Source: Gordonia phthalatica (lineage in GTDB: Bacteria > Actinomycetota > Actinomycetes > Mycobacteriales > Mycobacteriaceae). Taken from it: 64,000 nucleotides of DNA. The translations under genes and the position numbers were made by a program. Shown one piece after another: positions 14,185 through 22,706 of the stretch. Below the pieces are notes generated by a model, which had not been told where the DNA came from, searched no databases, and saw only the letters and a program-made list of their open reading frames with translations. The DNA lies in assembly GCF_001305675.1 (NCBI RefSeq), contig NZ_CP011853.1, positions 3,720,001 to 3,784,000 of the forward strand, written 5' to 3'. Every line of letters starts with the position of its first letter. Position 1 is the stretch's first letter.

Positions 14185-15860
14185 TGACCGAACCCGACCC
14201 CATCAGAGACCGCACCGGTGACGTCGTCGCGATGGTCGTGACCGCGGTCAGTGTCGGCACCGTCGTCGCTGCACTCGTCATCTCCGTCATGTCGCTGCTG
14301 TCCGGCGGCCCCGATCTGAGTCCCGAGGTCGATCAGTACCGCGTGTCGGTGTTCCTCGGGTTCGGCATCCTTGCGGCCGCGGCGCTCGTGGTCGCCGCCA
14401 TCGTTCTGCTGCGACGGGACAGGGTGAGCCGCCGGACCCCGGCGGTCGTGCTGACGGGCATCTGGTTCCTGTCGTCGGTGGTCGCCGTCGCGAATCGGGT
14501 CGACGGTGCGGAGACGATCGACTACCTGATCCATCGCGCGGACATCGTCGGCTTCCTCCTGTTCCTGGCGGTTCCGGCGACGGCACTGTGCCTCGACAAC
14601 GCCATCCAGTCCCGACGGCCACCGTTGCGCGGCAGCCGGATCGTGGCGATCGGGCTCGTGGTGGCGGTCGTAGCGACAGCCCTGACGACCGCACCCCGCG
14701 CCCCCGAATCGGAGTCCACCGCCCTCGTCGTGACGAAGCTCGACGTCCATCCGGTCGCCACGAGTCCGACTCCGACGTCCATCTCGACGCAGTCGCAGGC
14801 CGTCGAGATCGAACCCAACCCCCACCCCGACGCCCGACGGTCCATGAGGAACGCACGACCGGTCGGTCCCGGTTTCCTGGTGGCCACAGGCGAGCTGATC
14901 AACGCCGACACCGGCACCGTCCGCTGGCGAACCAACCTGCCCGCCGGTGAGGTGTCGATGCTGGCGGACCAGCGCAACGGACTGGTCATCGTCAGCGATC
15001 CCGACCGCGACGCGCCCTGGACGGCCGCGATCGACGCCGACACCGGCGACATCCGGTGGACGTCCGACCTTCCGCTCGCGGGCTGGGTCGATTGGGCCGC
15101 CTTCGATTCGCCCACGGTCTTTCTCGACGGCGGCTTTCCCGTCTCCGTGACCGACGATCTCCGGACGGTCCGCGCCTTCCGCCCGAAGGACGGCAGCGTT
15201 CTGTGGACGTACACCGTCCCGCGTGACTGCGCCGTCGACCAGATCCGCGATCGACCACGGCTGACCCTAGTAACAGCGTGCACCGGAGGCGAAGCCGGTC
15301 GAGTGCTGGCCCTCGACCCGACCACCGGCGCAGTGCTGTCGTCGCGGAGGTCGCACGGCCGGCCCGATCTCGCGCTCCAACCTCAGACCGCGGAGCTCCC
15401 CGACCGCTTCGTCCCGGTGACGGCAACCGGCACCGACTGGAGACTCGACGGAATCCGCGATACGACCACTGGCCGACTGGTCCTGGACTTGCGCGACAGT
15501 CGGTCCGCCGGCAGCTCAGTGGAATCGTGCGCCGCGAACGGTGAGTGCGTTGTACGCGACTGGAGCACGCGGCGGCCCGACCGTCTCCGCATCGTGTCGC
15601 TGACCGGTGCCCACCCCGACCTTCCGGTGCGCGGCGTCGATCGCTCTCCCGTGGAAGTCGTCTGGCTCCGCGACCAGATCGTCTGGACGCAGGATCGGTC
15701 CGACGACGGCACGCTCCCCGACGCGCTCGTCATCGTCGACCGGAGGACCGGCGCGGCACAGATCGTGACCGGCGCCGGCGGGGTTCCGCTGATCGGCCCA
15801 GTCGGAGTGACGGCCCTCAGCGACGACACGCTGGTGCGATTCGAGGGGAAGCAGTCATGA
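14184..15860 (+). CDS. Membrane protein with extracytoplasmic PQQ-like beta-propeller (paralogue 1)
   Basis: Protein of 558 residues, not matched to a named family. Four hydrophobic segments (about 14-35, 53-75, 84-99 and 115-135) plus a fifth at about 150-168 anchor it. The rest contains PQQ/WD-like blade repeats such as NADTGTVRWRTNLPAG, DADTGDIRWTSDLP and PKDGSVLWTYTVP. Such propellers usually act as scaffolds or bind ligands; no quinoprotein catalytic residues are evident. It overlaps the next gene by ATGA, and that gene encodes a protein of the same design, so the two probably work together at the cell envelope. Confidence 0.65.
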   Translation: MTEPDPIRDRTGDVVAMVVTAVSVGTVVAALVISVMSLLSGGPDLSPEVDQYRVSVFLGFGILAAAALVVAAIVLLRRDRVSRRTPAVVLTGIWFLSSVVAVANRVDGAETIDYLIHRADIVGFLLFLAVPATALCLDNAIQSRRPPLRGSRIVAIGLVVAVVATALTTAPRAPESESTALVVTKLDVHPVATSPTPTSISTQSQAVEIEPNPHPDARRSMRNARPVGPGFLVATGELINADTGTVRWRTNLPAGEVSMLADQRNGLVIVSDPDRDAPWTAAIDADTGDIRWTSDLPLAGWVDWAAFDSPTVFLDGGFPVSVTDDLRTVRAFRPKDGSVLWTYTVPRDCAVDQIRDRPRLTLVTACTGGEAGRVLALDPTTGAVLSSRRSHGRPDLALQPQTAELPDRFVPVTATGTDWRLDGIRDTTTGRLVLDLRDSRSAGSSVESCAANGECVVRDWSTRRPDRLRIVSLTGAHPDLPVRGVDRSPVEVVWLRDQIVWTQDRSDDGTLPDALVIVDRRTGAAQIVTGAGGVPLIGPVGVTALSDDTLVRFEGKQS

Positions 15861-17578
15861 CCACGACCGAATCGACAGGCGTCCCCGTCGTCTGGGGCGT
15901 CGGAGCCGCCACTGCGCTGACCGCGATCTCCTGCGCCACAGCCTCGTTGATCGGTGTGGACAACCTCGACATCGTGCCCGACAGCCAACGACTCACGATC
16001 CGCGCCGCCGTCGTGGCCCTGGTCGTCGGCGTCACCGTTCTGCTTCTGCTCTGGCACCTCGCGGCACGGGCTCGCTCCGACCGTCCGAGCCGACTCGATG
16101 CTGCGACCACCTGGCTGAGCCTGTGCCTGTTCGCCGCCGTCGCGATCTGGACGCGGATCCTCGCCGGCTCGCTCGCCGACGACTTCGCCACGCTGCGGCT
16201 CCTCGACGTCGGGTATTCAGTCCCGCTGGCGCTGATCGGACTGTCGTGCGCGGTGATCGGCATGCTCTGCGTCGGCGCGGTGTCGCACGGCGTCTGGGTC
16301 ACGGCGCGCGACAGCGAGCCGCAGCCGATGCTCGGACTCAGCCGGTCCACCGCGATCTCCGCAGCCGTGACCTTCACGGTGTGCGCGGCAGTCGTCGCCG
16401 GATCGGTGGTCGTCGCCCGGCCGGCGCTGACCATCCAACAGCACACCGCGCCGGAGGCGAAGGTGCCCGCGTTCCCGGAGTCGATGGACACGGTGACTTT
16501 CCGTCACCGGATCGGCGGCAGCCGTGTCGCCGTGATTCCGACCGACGGTGGCTTCGTCACCGTCACCGGCGACGACGTGACCGCCTACGACGCGTCGACC
16601 GGCGCTCCGGTCTGGTCGTTCGACGGTCGAGCGATCGGCGGAATCAAAACACCGAGCGCGGCCTCCGCCCAGCTGACCACCGGCGCCGAAGCGCAGGTGC
16701 TCGTACTTCCGGGTGAGAGCCTGACCGTCGGTCTGGACGTAGTCACCGGCGCGGTCCGATGGCGATCGGCCGATCCCTGGGACGGCGGACGATGGCGCGT
16801 TCGAGGGGCAGCAGGCTTCGACGCCGGCGAGACGACGCAGGCCGAGTCCACCGAGGTCACGCTGATGAACCCTGACGACGGAACCGTTCAGCGCCGTATC
16901 TCCCTCCCGTGCAGTCCGAAGGTGGCCGTCACCCGCATTCACGTGCTCCGGACCGAGTGCGGCGCGCCGAACACGCTCGTCGTGGCCGAGTCGGCGACCG
17001 GTCGCGAGCAGCGCGTCACCGTCGATCCGACTATCGACTGGCGCTACCGTCAGATCTCCGCCATCGGGTCCGGCCACTTCGCGGCGACGTTCACCACGCG
17101 GCCTTTCGACGACGGCAATCCGACCTTCACCGCGATCATCGAGGAGGAGTCGGGTTCGGTGGTCGATCAGTTCACGAGTACGACGACGACGCTGTCGGCG
17201 CTGTACGACGGCAAGATCGCACTGATCGACGCCCCGCAGAAGGGTGCGCCCTTCTTCGGCACCACCCCGGCCGTCATGGTCCGAGACGTGCACGCACACC
17301 GGTGGACGCGGATCCCTGCGGCCGGCATTCCCACTCAACCGGGTTTCGTCGAGCCGGTCTGGCTGGGCGACACGGTGGTCGTCGGTGCCCGCGACGGCTT
17401 CCTCGTCGTGAACCCGCGGCAGCGCTCGGTGACGAGACGACCCGCGCAGTGCCTGCCCGGAACACTGACCCACGATCTCAGCCTGAGATCGCTCACCGTC
17501 GTTCCCGGCGCGGTCCTCGCCGTCTGCTTCGGATCGAGAGGCGGCTCCGTCATGACCGAGATCGTCGGTCTCCGCTGA
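15857..17578 (+). CDS. Membrane protein with extracytoplasmic PQQ-like beta-propeller (paralogue 2)
   Basis: Protein of 573 residues with the same plan as its neighbour: hydrophobic segments at about 11-30, 48-68, 82-102, 115-140 and 158-182, then blade-like repeats (VTAYDASTGAPVWSFDG, LDVVTGAVRWRSADPW). A Cys-containing region (SLPCSPKVAVTRIHVLRTECGAP) parallels DCAVDQ...VTACTGG of the first protein, suggesting disulfides outside the membrane. ATG 15857 overlaps the stop of the upstream gene, so translation is coupled. The function is unknown; tandem duplication and divergence is the simplest origin. Confidence 0.65.
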   Translation: MTTTESTGVPVVWGVGAATALTAISCATASLIGVDNLDIVPDSQRLTIRAAVVALVVGVTVLLLLWHLAARARSDRPSRLDAATTWLSLCLFAAVAIWTRILAGSLADDFATLRLLDVGYSVPLALIGLSCAVIGMLCVGAVSHGVWVTARDSEPQPMLGLSRSTAISAAVTFTVCAAVVAGSVVVARPALTIQQHTAPEAKVPAFPESMDTVTFRHRIGGSRVAVIPTDGGFVTVTGDDVTAYDASTGAPVWSFDGRAIGGIKTPSAASAQLTTGAEAQVLVLPGESLTVGLDVVTGAVRWRSADPWDGGRWRVRGAAGFDAGETTQAESTEVTLMNPDDGTVQRRISLPCSPKVAVTRIHVLRTECGAPNTLVVAESATGREQRVTVDPTIDWRYRQISAIGSGHFAATFTTRPFDDGNPTFTAIIEEESGSVVDQFTSTTTTLSALYDGKIALIDAPQKGAPFFGTTPAVMVRDVHAHRWTRIPAAGIPTQPGFVEPVWLGDTVVVGARDGFLVVNPRQRSVTRRPAQCLPGTLTHDLSLRSLTVVPGAVLAVCFGSRGGSVMTEIVGLR

Positions 17579-17650
17579 CCCGAAGCCCGTTCTCCCGCAC
17601 CGGTTCCGCATTCGCCGGTCGGGCCCATCGGGAACGCGCACAATGGGGGC

Positions 17651-17968
17651 ATGGCCGCAACAGAGATTCGGATGGATGGTTCCCTCGCCCGCGCAGCACG
17701 GCACCTCAGCGGGGTGTCGGCAGGCACGATCGCCCGACACGCCGAGGTCGAGACGAAGGCCCTACGCCAGTACGAGAAGGGCGGTGAATCGCTCACTTCC
17801 GAGGAGATCCACCGCGTCGCCCGCGCCCTGGTCCACTACGGCGCGCAGTTCGTCCCCGAGGACGAGTTCGGCGGCGTCGGCGTGCGCCGCAAGTTCACGG
17901 AGACCAGCGTCATGCTGATCGAGACGTGGGAGAGCGAAGGCGGCCCCGTCGGCGACGACGACGTGTAG
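17651..17968 (+). CDS. Small helix-turn-helix protein (XRE-like)
   Basis: Protein of 105 residues. The centre (LSGVSAGTIARHAEVETKALRQYEKG, about residues 19-44) reads as a helix-turn-helix of the XRE/Cro type, with the typical residue pattern before a short C-terminal extension containing FGGVGVRRKFTETSVMLIETWESEGG. It is probably a DNA-binding regulator; the target is unknown. ATG 17651 is used. A weak -10 (CACAAT) 6 nt upstream suggests a leaderless mRNA. It stands alone between the propeller pair and a convergent sigma factor gene. Confidence 0.6.
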   Translation: MAATEIRMDGSLARAARHLSGVSAGTIARHAEVETKALRQYEKGGESLTSEEIHRVARALVHYGAQFVPEDEFGGVGVRRKFTETSVMLIETWESEGGPVGDDDV

Positions 17969-17981
17969 CTGACGGCGGGTC

Positions 17982-18059
17982 GCACCACTTGTGGTTCCCG
18001 CACTCGGTCGCGACTGAGTGCGGGAACCGGAAATGGTGCTGCAGCGCCAGAAGTGGTGC
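17982..18059. repeat. Segmented hairpin, dispersed family 2, copy 2
   Basis: Core arm GGTTCCCGCACTCGGTCG (17993-18010) pairs fully with 18011-18028 if one G-U is allowed. The outer arm GCACCACTT (17982-17990) can pair with AAGTGGTGC at 18051-18059, or six bases of it with TGGTGC at 18034-18039. It shares GCACC, TT, GT and TCCCGCACTCGGTC in order with the copy at 14051. It separates two convergent genes and can act as a bidirectional terminator. Confidence 0.8.
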
Positions 18060-18068
18060 GGTAACCGC

Positions 18069-19019
18069 TCACAACGTCTCCGGCAGCCCCGCCAGCCGGA
18101 ACAGCTCCGGCTCGAAGAACGCGCCGACGTGCGTGATCTCGCCGCCTGCGATGGTGAGGACGTCGAGCTGGAAGCGGCGCCAGACGTCGCCGTCGCGCAT
18201 GTACATGCCGGCGGCGGGCTGCCCGTTGCAGGTGGTCTTGACCATCTTGACGTCGCCGGCGACCTTGGCGGGACACTGCTCGAGGCTGAGCACGCCGATC
18301 TCCTCCGCGCCGATGTACCAGCCGGGGAACGGCGGCATCTCCCACACCGCGTCGGAGGCGAGCACGCCGACGACACCGGGGATGTCGTGCCGCTCGAAAG
18401 CCGAGCAGAAATCGTCCCAGACCTGCTGTTCGTGCTCGGTGAGCTCCGCGGCACGACGACCCTCCCGCCGGGTGCCCTCCCCGACCGTCGACCGCGCCCG
18501 GGCGAGCGCGCTGTTGGCCGCGGCCACCGACATGTCGAGGGCAGCCGCGGTCTCGGCGGCGCTGAACGCGAGGACGTCGCGCAGGATCAGGACCGCGCGT
18601 TGACGGGCGGGCAGGTCCTGCATGGCGGCGACCATCGCCAGCCCGACGCTCTCGCGCGCCGTGACCGCCGACGCGGGATCACCGAGCGCGCCGTCGGGCA
18701 GCGGCTGCAGCCAGAGGATCTCGTCGTTGGCGAAGACCGGCTCGCGCGGATCCGACGCCTCGGTGCCCAGACCGGTCGGGAGCGGCCGACGGGCCTTGCC
18801 CTTGAGCGCGGTCAAGCAGGTGTTGGTCGCGATGGTGTACATCCAGGTCCGGACCGACGACCGCCCCTCGAAGCGGTGAAACGCCTGCCACGCGCGCAGG
18901 TACACGTCCTGCAGCACGTCTTCGGCGTCGGTCGCCGAACCGAGCATGTGGTAGCAGTGCACCAGCAGCTCGGCGCGCAGAGCGCTGGTGGCCTCGTCGA
19001 AGGCGCGGTCGTCGGTCAT
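18069..19019 (-). CDS. ECF sigma factor with SnoaL-like C-terminal domain (SigG-like)
   Basis: RNA polymerase sigma-70 family ECF factor of 316 residues. Region 2 (about 15-80) has LLVHCYHMLGSATDAEDVLQDVYLRAWQAF; region 4 (about 130-185) has LPARQRAVLILRDVLAFSAAETAAALDMSVAAANSALARAR. Residues about 195-316 form a SnoaL-like domain (WDDFCSAFERHDIPGVVGVLASDAVWEMPPFPGWYIG), typical of ECF groups that lack a separate anti-sigma factor and use this domain for control. Mycobacterial SigG has this layout. It is co-transcribed with the upstream VOC protein (6-nt gap). Confidence 0.85.
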   Translation of the reverse strand: MTDDRAFDEATSALRAELLVHCYHMLGSATDAEDVLQDVYLRAWQAFHRFEGRSSVRTWMYTIATNTCLTALKGKARRPLPTGLGTEASDPREPVFANDEILWLQPLPDGALGDPASAVTARESVGLAMVAAMQDLPARQRAVLILRDVLAFSAAETAAALDMSVAAANSALARARSTVGEGTRREGRRAAELTEHEQQVWDDFCSAFERHDIPGVVGVLASDAVWEMPPFPGWYIGAEEIGVLSLEQCPAKVAGDVKMVKTTCNGQPAAGMYMRDGDVWRRFQLDVLTIAGGEITHVGAFFEPELFRLAGLPETL

Positions 19020-19025
19020 GCCCGA

Positions 19026-19466
19026 TCAGTTCCCGTTCTGTGCGGCGGCGTAGGCCTCGGGTCCGGCCTCCACGGCGGCCGGGTCCATCCACATGATCTC
19101 CCAGCCGTGGCCGTCGAGGTCGAAGAACGAGCTGCCGTACATGAATCCGTGGTCCTCGGTGTTGCCGAAGGTCGCGCCGGCGGCGAGCGCCTTCCCGACG
19201 ATCTCGTCGACCACCTCGCGGCTGTCGGCGTCGAGGCAGAGGATGGCGCCGCTGGTCGTGGTGGCGTCGATGATCTGCCGCCCGGGGACGAAGGTCTGGT
19301 AGAAGTCGCGTTCCAGCAGCATCGCGACCATCGTCTCGCCGAGCACCAGCGCAGCGCACTGGTCGCCGCCGAAGCGGTCGTCGAAGCGGTACCCGATCTT
19401 GCCGAAGAAGGCGCGCGACGCCTCGATGTCGGCGACCGGCAGGTTCACGAAGATCATGGTGTGCAT
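19026..19466 (-). CDS. VOC/glyoxalase-fold protein
   Basis: Protein of 146 residues with the vicinal-oxygen-chelate fold: MHTMIFVNLPVADIEASRAFFGKIGYRF opens the first beta-alpha-beta-beta-beta module and GSSFFDLDGHGWEIMWM closes the second. Family members are glyoxalases, dioxygenases or antibiotic-binding proteins; I cannot tell which. The gene precedes the ECF sigma factor by 6 nt in the same operon, so the protein may belong to its stress response. Confidence 0.75.
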   Translation of the reverse strand: MHTMIFVNLPVADIEASRAFFGKIGYRFDDRFGGDQCAALVLGETMVAMLLERDFYQTFVPGRQIIDATTTSGAILCLDADSREVVDEIVGKALAAGATFGNTEDHGFMYGSSFFDLDGHGWEIMWMDPAAVEAGPEAYAAAQNGN

Positions 19467-19560
19467 GGCGGGTTCCTCTCGTCTGCGGCTCCCGTCGGGA
19501 TGCCGTCATAGAGATAGACCGACGCCGCGCTCGAAACTGATCGGTGTCGGCGAAGAAACT

Positions 19561-20118
19561 TCAGCGCGGGGACACGTCCCGGATCGTCGGGGCGTCGTCG
19601 GGCACGCTGAGGACGACGATCTCATCGCCCGCCGCGATGCTGCCCCGTTCGACGACGCGCAGGTACGGTCCGACGCGCGCCTCCTGCGCGAAACGCTTCA
19701 CCCAGCCGCGGCCGTCGGCGTCCCTACCCCCACCGCCCATCCAGCGCGCGAAGGTCTGGCACGGGATCCGCGGGGAGGTGACCTCCACGACCACCTTCTC
19801 TCCGATCCGCCAGCGTTCACCGATGCGGGCGCCGTTGACGTCGATGCCGACGGTCCGGAGGTTCTCGCCGAAGAAGCCCGCGGGGATGTCGCGGCCGAGT
19901 TCGTCCGACCAGAAGTCGGCGTCCTCCTGCGCGTATGCGTACAGCGCCTTGTCCGGGCCGCCGTGGTATTTACGGTCGGCCTGCACATCGGCGTACGCGC
20001 CGTACTCGCTGATCGTGACCGGCCCGTTGACCGGTTGTTTGTCGATCGCGGTGGTGCCGATCTTTCCGGCGTCGGGATGCAGTCGGGCCACGACGCAGAT
20101 CGCCGTCACGGATGCCAT
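19561..20118 (-). CDS. MOSC-domain protein (YiiM-like)
   Basis: Protein of 185 residues with a MOSC domain: KYHGGPDKALYAYAQEDADFW (about 52-72), FGENLRTVGID and SPRIPCQTFARWMG containing the conserved Cys near residue 116. MOSC proteins bind molybdenum cofactor or deliver sulfur; stand-alone YiiM-type proteins are linked to reduction of N-hydroxylated compounds. It is a single gene, 18 nt upstream of the stop of the convergently ordered SnoaL-like gene on the same strand. Confidence 0.8.
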   Translation of the reverse strand: MASVTAICVVARLHPDAGKIGTTAIDKQPVNGPVTISEYGAYADVQADRKYHGGPDKALYAYAQEDADFWSDELGRDIPAGFFGENLRTVGIDVNGARIGERWRIGEKVVVEVTSPRIPCQTFARWMGGGGRDADGRGWVKRFAQEARVGPYLRVVERGSIAAGDEIVVLSVPDDAPTIRDVSPR

Positions 20119-20136
20119 GCGGCCAGGGTAACGGGG

Positions 20137-20499
20137 TCAGCGCGCGGCGAGCATCTCGCGCGGATCAAAGGTCACCTGCACGCGGGTGATGAGACCGTTC
20201 TCGACATGGGTCCAGTTGGCGACGGCGGTGGCGGGCGCACCACCCATGCCGAGGTCGAACCAGGTGATGACGTCGGCGTCGTCGGCCAGCCGTTTGCGGA
20301 CGACGAGGCTATCGGTGCCTGCGGCCATGCCCTTCAGTCCGGCGAGGAACTCGTCGGGTCCGGAGGCGGTGCCGAACACGCCGGTGAACTCGCAGTCGGC
20401 CGCCAGATACGGGGCCAGGTCGGTGAAGTCTTTCCGCTCCCAGCAGTCGACGTAGAGTTCGGCGATCTGGCGGGGCGTGAGGGTCTGTGCTGTGGTCAT
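20137..20499 (-). CDS. SnoaL-like protein divergent from LysR
   Basis: Protein of 120 residues with the SnoaL/NTF2 fold pattern: LTPRQIAELYVDCWERKDFTDLAPYLAADCEF, then ANWTHVENGLITRVQVTFDPREML. The fold can host isomerases or hydrolases; no activity can be named. ATG 20499 is the start nearest to the promoter region; a longer frame to 20535 would run into the LysR operator. It is divergent from the LysR-type gene, which is probably its activator or repressor. Confidence 0.7.
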   Translation of the reverse strand: MTTAQTLTPRQIAELYVDCWERKDFTDLAPYLAADCEFTGVFGTASGPDEFLAGLKGMAAGTDSLVVRKRLADDADVITWFDLGMGGAPATAVANWTHVENGLITRVQVTFDPREMLAAR

Positions 20500-20545
20500 G
20501 TCTCTACTGTCCGCCCGGCGGGACCATACGTCCAACAGCTGGTTC

Positions 20546-20560
20546 TTCTACAAACTAGAA
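20546..20560. promoter_or_regulatory. LysR-type operator
   Basis: TTCTA-N5-TAGAA, a perfect inverted repeat that contains the T-N11-A pattern of LysR sites. It lies in the 70-bp divergent region and overlaps TAGAAT (20556-20561), the probable -10 of the LysR gene, 8 nt before its ATG. This fits autorepression. Confidence 0.6.
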
Positions 20561-20569
20561 TCAGCAGTC

Positions 20570-21442
20570 ATGGAACTGCATCAGTTGCGCTATCTGGTCG
20601 CGGTGGCCGATCACGGCAGTTTCACGGCGGCGGCCGACGAGGTGCTCGTGAGTCAGTCCGGCGTCAGCGCGCAGATCGCGAAACTGGAGAAGGAGTTGGG
20701 GCAGCGCCTCTTCGACCGGTCCGGTCGCACCGTCACACCGACGCCGGCAGGCGAGGCGATCCTGGAGCACGCGCGGGCGGCGCTGCGCGCGGTGCAGGCC
20801 GTCCGCACCACCGCGGACGAGCTCGCGGGCGTGGTTCGCGGGCACGTGCGTCTCGGAACCGTCATCGGCTGCACCGTCCCCGGTTACCTGCGGGGGTTCG
20901 CCGCGTTCCGCCGCGACCACCCCGACGTGTCGGTGTCGGTGGTGGAGGACAACTCCGATCGGATGATCGCCGACCTGCTGCGCGGGCGGCTCGACGTCGC
21001 GCTGGTCGCGCACGGCGAACCGCTGCCGGAATCGCTGCGGTCGTGGACGCTGATCCGTGAGCCCCTGGCGGCGGTCGTTCCGGTCGACCATCCGTGGGCG
21101 GACCGGGACCGCATCGCCCTGGCGAAGCTCGCCGAGACCACCGTCCTGTCGCTCCCGGAGGGGACCGGCGTGCGGACCGCGCTCGACGGGACGTGCGCCG
21201 CAGAGCAGGTGCAGGTGGTCCCGGCGGTCGCCGCGCACTCCCCCGAGGCGGTCCTGGCGCTCGCCGAACTCGGCAGCGGCGTCGGACTCCTTACGCCGTC
21301 GATGGCCTCGGGACGTCCGGGGGTGGTGGCCGTACCGATCGCGCGGTCGCGCCGGACGTCGCTGTCGCTGGCGTGCCGTGCGGATCCGTCGTCCGCGGCC
21401 CGGGCGATGGCCGAGACGCTGGCGACGACTCTGACTCAGTGA
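20570..21442 (+). CDS. LysR-family transcriptional regulator
   Basis: Regulator of 290 residues. The N-terminal winged HTH is MELHQLRYLVAVADHGSFTAAADEVLVSQSGVSAQIAKLEKELG (in segments) with the typical LFDRSGRTVTPTPAG wing; residues about 90-285 form the substrate-binding domain. ATG 20570 gives the canonical LysR N-terminus. It is divergent from a small SnoaL-like gene, the classic arrangement for a LysR and its target, and overlaps the convergent MFS gene by 7 nt. The inducer is unknown. Confidence 0.88.
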   Translation: MELHQLRYLVAVADHGSFTAAADEVLVSQSGVSAQIAKLEKELGQRLFDRSGRTVTPTPAGEAILEHARAALRAVQAVRTTADELAGVVRGHVRLGTVIGCTVPGYLRGFAAFRRDHPDVSVSVVEDNSDRMIADLLRGRLDVALVAHGEPLPESLRSWTLIREPLAAVVPVDHPWADRDRIALAKLAETTVLSLPEGTGVRTALDGTCAAEQVQVVPAVAAHSPEAVLALAELGSGVGLLTPSMASGRPGVVAVPIARSRRTSLSLACRADPSSAARAMAETLATTLTQ

Positions 21443-22638
21443 CGCAGCGTCGTCAGGAATGCGCAGGCCGAGAGCAGCGTGCAGATCACGACGACGATGG
21501 CCATCGGCACCGGGCTCGCCGATCCGCCGAGGCCGACGAGCGGCGGGACGATGGCGCCGACCACGAACTGCAGGGTGCCGAGGACCGCGGAGCCGGTGCC
21601 CGCGCGCTCGCGGACCTCACCGAGGGCGAGCGCCGTCGCATTGCCCGCGGTGAGGCCGAACGACGAGGTGAGGCAGAACATCAGCACCAGCAGCAGCCAG
21701 TGCACGCCGGGCGCGAGCGTGACCGCGAGAATCATCGCGATGCCGACCGTCACCAGCAAGGCGACGCCGACCGCGAGCAGCCGCTGCGGGCGCACGCGGC
21801 CGACGAGCTTGGTGTTGACGGTGCCCGCGATGCCGATGCCGACGGCGTTGATCGCGAACAGGATCGAGAACGCGCCGGGCGAGAAGCCCATGTACTCCTG
21901 AATCACGAACGGCGAGGCCGAGATGTAGGCGAACATGCCGCCGAAGCCGATCGCGAAGGCGAGCGTGTAGCCGAGGTAGCGGCGGTTGCCGAGCACGGCG
22001 CGCATGTTGTGCGCGATGGTCCCGGCCTGGAACGGATGCCGCCGTTCGGTCGGGAGGGTCTCGGGGACGAAGGCGAGCACCGAGAGCAGCATGACGACGG
22101 CGAGGCCGGTGAGCACGACGAAGATGCCGCGCCAGCCGATGGGGCCGATCAGCGCGCCGCCGAGCAGCGGTGCGACGACGGGTGCGGCGCTGGTGATGAT
22201 CATCATGATCGAGAAGAGCTTCGCGGAGCGGTCGCCGCTGGTGCGGTCGGCGATCACCGCGCGCGCCACCACCACGCCGATGCCGCCGGTCAGACCCTGC
22301 ACGAAACGGAAGACGATCAGCACCGCGATCGACGGCGCCACCGCGCAGCCGATGCCTGCGGCCACCAGAAGCACGGTCCCGAGGATCAGCGGGCGACGGC
22401 GTCCGAGGCTGTCGGACATCGGACCCATCAGCAACTGTCCGGCGGCGAGCCCGAGCATGAACGTGGTGAGCGTGAGCTGCACCGTTGCCTGGGACGCGTG
22501 GAGGTCGTCGCCGAGCACGGGCAGGCCCGGCAGGTACATGTCGATGGCGAGCGGCGCGATGGCTGCGAGCAGCGCGAGGGTCAGGAGCATCGGGACGGGG
22601 ATCGCCCGTCGGGTCGATGTCGCTGCGGGAGAAGACAT
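21436..22638 (-). CDS. MFS drug-resistance transporter, Bcr/CflA type
   Basis: Major facilitator of 400 residues with 12 predicted membrane helices, beginning after MSSPAATSTRRAIPVPM. The Bcr/CflA marks are APLAIDMYLPGLPVLG in helix 1, QLLMGPMSDSLGRRRPLILG between helices 2 and 3, and RFVQGLTGGIGVVVARAVIAD. The family exports drugs such as chloramphenicol or bicyclomycin and some amino acids. ATG 22638 is chosen as the family-typical start. It is divergent from the methyltransferase gene by 67 bp. Confidence 0.85.
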   Translation of the reverse strand: MSSPAATSTRRAIPVPMLLTLALLAAIAPLAIDMYLPGLPVLGDDLHASQATVQLTLTTFMLGLAAGQLLMGPMSDSLGRRRPLILGTVLLVAAGIGCAVAPSIAVLIVFRFVQGLTGGIGVVVARAVIADRTSGDRSAKLFSIMMIITSAAPVVAPLLGGALIGPIGWRGIFVVLTGLAVVMLLSVLAFVPETLPTERRHPFQAGTIAHNMRAVLGNRRYLGYTLAFAIGFGGMFAYISASPFVIQEYMGFSPGAFSILFAINAVGIGIAGTVNTKLVGRVRPQRLLAVGVALLVTVGIAMILAVTLAPGVHWLLLVLMFCLTSSFGLTAGNATALALGEVRERAGTGSAVLGTLQFVVGAIVPPLVGLGGSASPVPMAIVVVICTLLSACAFLTTLRH

Positions 22639-22692
22639 GAGGCGACGGTACCGCCGCGAGGCGACGATTCCGGAATCGCTCTCGCTCACCGG

Positions 22693-22706
22693 TAACCTCG
22701 CGAACG
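22693..22706 (+). promoter_or_regulatory. -10 box for leaderless methyltransferase mRNA
   Basis: TAACCT at 22693-22698 is followed by 7 nt and GTG 22706. Confidence 0.5.
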
